DNA of 64,000 nt from NCBI GenBank assembly GCA_965263305.1, contig OZ253666.1:2108001-2172000 (forward strand), read 5' to 3'. The position numbers and the translations under genes were made by a program. This stretch comes from MED-G105 sp965263305. Its GTDB lineage: Bacteria; Pseudomonadota; Alphaproteobacteria; Caulobacterales; Parvularculaceae. Below the pieces are notes generated by a model, which saw only the letters and a program-made list of their open reading frames with translations, did not search any database and had not been told where the DNA came from. Positions 63,588 through 64,000 of this stretch are shown piece after piece (positions within the stretch are counted from its first letter, which is position 1; each line of letters begins with the position of its first letter).

Positions 63588-64000
63588 TTAATCAACCACG
63601 ATCAACGGCTCGCCAAATTCAACCGGTTGCTCGTTCCGGACCAGGATAGCTGAAACGATACCGCTGCGCGGCGCGGTGACCGGGTTCATGGTTTTCATCG
63701 CTTCGATAATCATCAACGTCTGGCCTTCGTTCACCTGATCGCCCGTTTTCACAAAGGCTGGGGTGCCGGGGGAAGGCGATAGATAGGCGGTCCCGACCAT
63801 GGGCGACGTCACGGCGCCGGCCGGTAAGACCGCGTCGGCCGAGGGGGAAGGTTCCGGGGCGCTTGGCTGGGGCGGTGCGACGGGGGCTGCAGGGGCTGGC
63901 GCTGCTGGCGCAACGGCGTGAACCGTCGGCGCGCCGCGGGAGACGCGTAAATGAATATCGTCTTTATCGATTTCGATTTCGGTGAGGCCGGTCTCGTCAA
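63588..64000 (-). CDS. accB: Biotin carboxyl carrier protein of acetyl-CoA carboxylase (partial, N-terminus outside the window)
   Basis: The frame runs off the right edge, so the true start is not visible. The visible 136 residues begin DETGLTEIEIDKDDIHLRVS, pass an Ala/Pro-rich linker, and end in a biotinyl domain: MVGTAYLSPSPGTPAFVKTG, then the biotin site EAMKTMNPV (Lys biotinylated), ending EPLIVVD. Together with accC it forms the carboxylation half-reaction unit. Confidence 0.93.
   Translation of the reverse strand, partial: DETGLTEIEIDKDDIHLRVSRGAPTVHAVAPAAPAPAAPVAPPQPSAPEPSPSADAVLPAGAVTSPMVGTAYLSPSPGTPAFVKTGDQVNEGQTLMIIEAMKTMNPVTAPRSGIVSAILVRNEQPVEFGEPLIVVD

Noticed and set aside
63809..64000. 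Frame in another phase over the accB linker
   Set aside because: Pro/Arg-rich shadow; the true accB frame continues to the window edge with conserved sequence.

Overview
The window looks like chromosomal DNA of a marine-type alphaproteobacterium, probably near the Caulobacterales/Hyphomonadales/Parvularculales; I cannot name the genus. The evidence is the gene content: an alphaproteobacterial ybgC-tolQRAB-pal-cpoB-tilS-ftsH-folP-glmM run, gph-rpiA-gor housekeeping, a TIGR02301 protein, large TonB and TRAP uptake systems, and fairly high GC. I saw no insertion sequences, prophage or CRISPR array.

Layout. 0.2-8.3 kb: phosphoglycolate phosphatase, a small conserved protein, an XRE/S24-like repressor with a palindrome-rich promoter, rpiA, an unknown gene, gor, an aminotransferase and a beta-lactamase-like/thioredoxin fusion. 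8.3-12.8 kb (minus): a glycosyltransferase and a 1063-residue RTX protein with a zincin-like N-terminus. 13.2-17.4 kb: two divergent phosphorelay proteins. 17.4-18.8 kb: a TIGR02301 gene and an AT-rich island with a tiny double-glycine leader peptide gene. 18.8-34.6 kb: NUDIX, SRAP, the Tol-Pal operon, tilS, ftsH, folP, a membrane glycosyltransferase, glmM and a VOC protein. 34.6-39.6 kb: selD and selU (tRNA 2-selenouridine) with unknown exported proteins. 39.8-56.9 kb: a catabolic island. 57.3-64 kb: tRNA-Arg(CCG), a redoxin, hrpB, an aldehyde dehydrogenase, accC and partial accB.

The catabolic island is the most coherent system. A TonB receptor and a TRAP transporter would bring in the substrate. 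A GH31 glycosidase, a FucI/AraA-like isomerase, a PfkB sugar kinase and a LacD/YihT-like aldolase would carry it through an EMP-like route. The divergent operon encodes SuyA/SuyB sulfolactate sulfo-lyase, two sulfolactate dehydrogenases of opposite stereochemistry (ComC-like and SlcC-like) and a YeiH-type exporter. Read together, these genes suggest uptake of a sulfoquinovose-type sulfosugar, cleavage to a C3-sulfonate, inversion through sulfopyruvate, release of sulfite and export. A HutC-type GntR regulator lies in the middle. Near-identical palindromes centred on CTTATATAAG stand upstream of the receptor gene, the sugar operon and (imperfectly) gntR/suyA, so I infer one regulon. No obvious dedicated sulfolactaldehyde dehydrogenase lies in the island.

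The second find is a 51-codon gene at 18253-18408. It encodes a canonical GG leader followed by a 24-residue Pro/Arg/Phe-rich core without Cys or Ser, and precisely phased repeats lie upstream of it. It may be an undescribed bacteriocin-like or signalling peptide.
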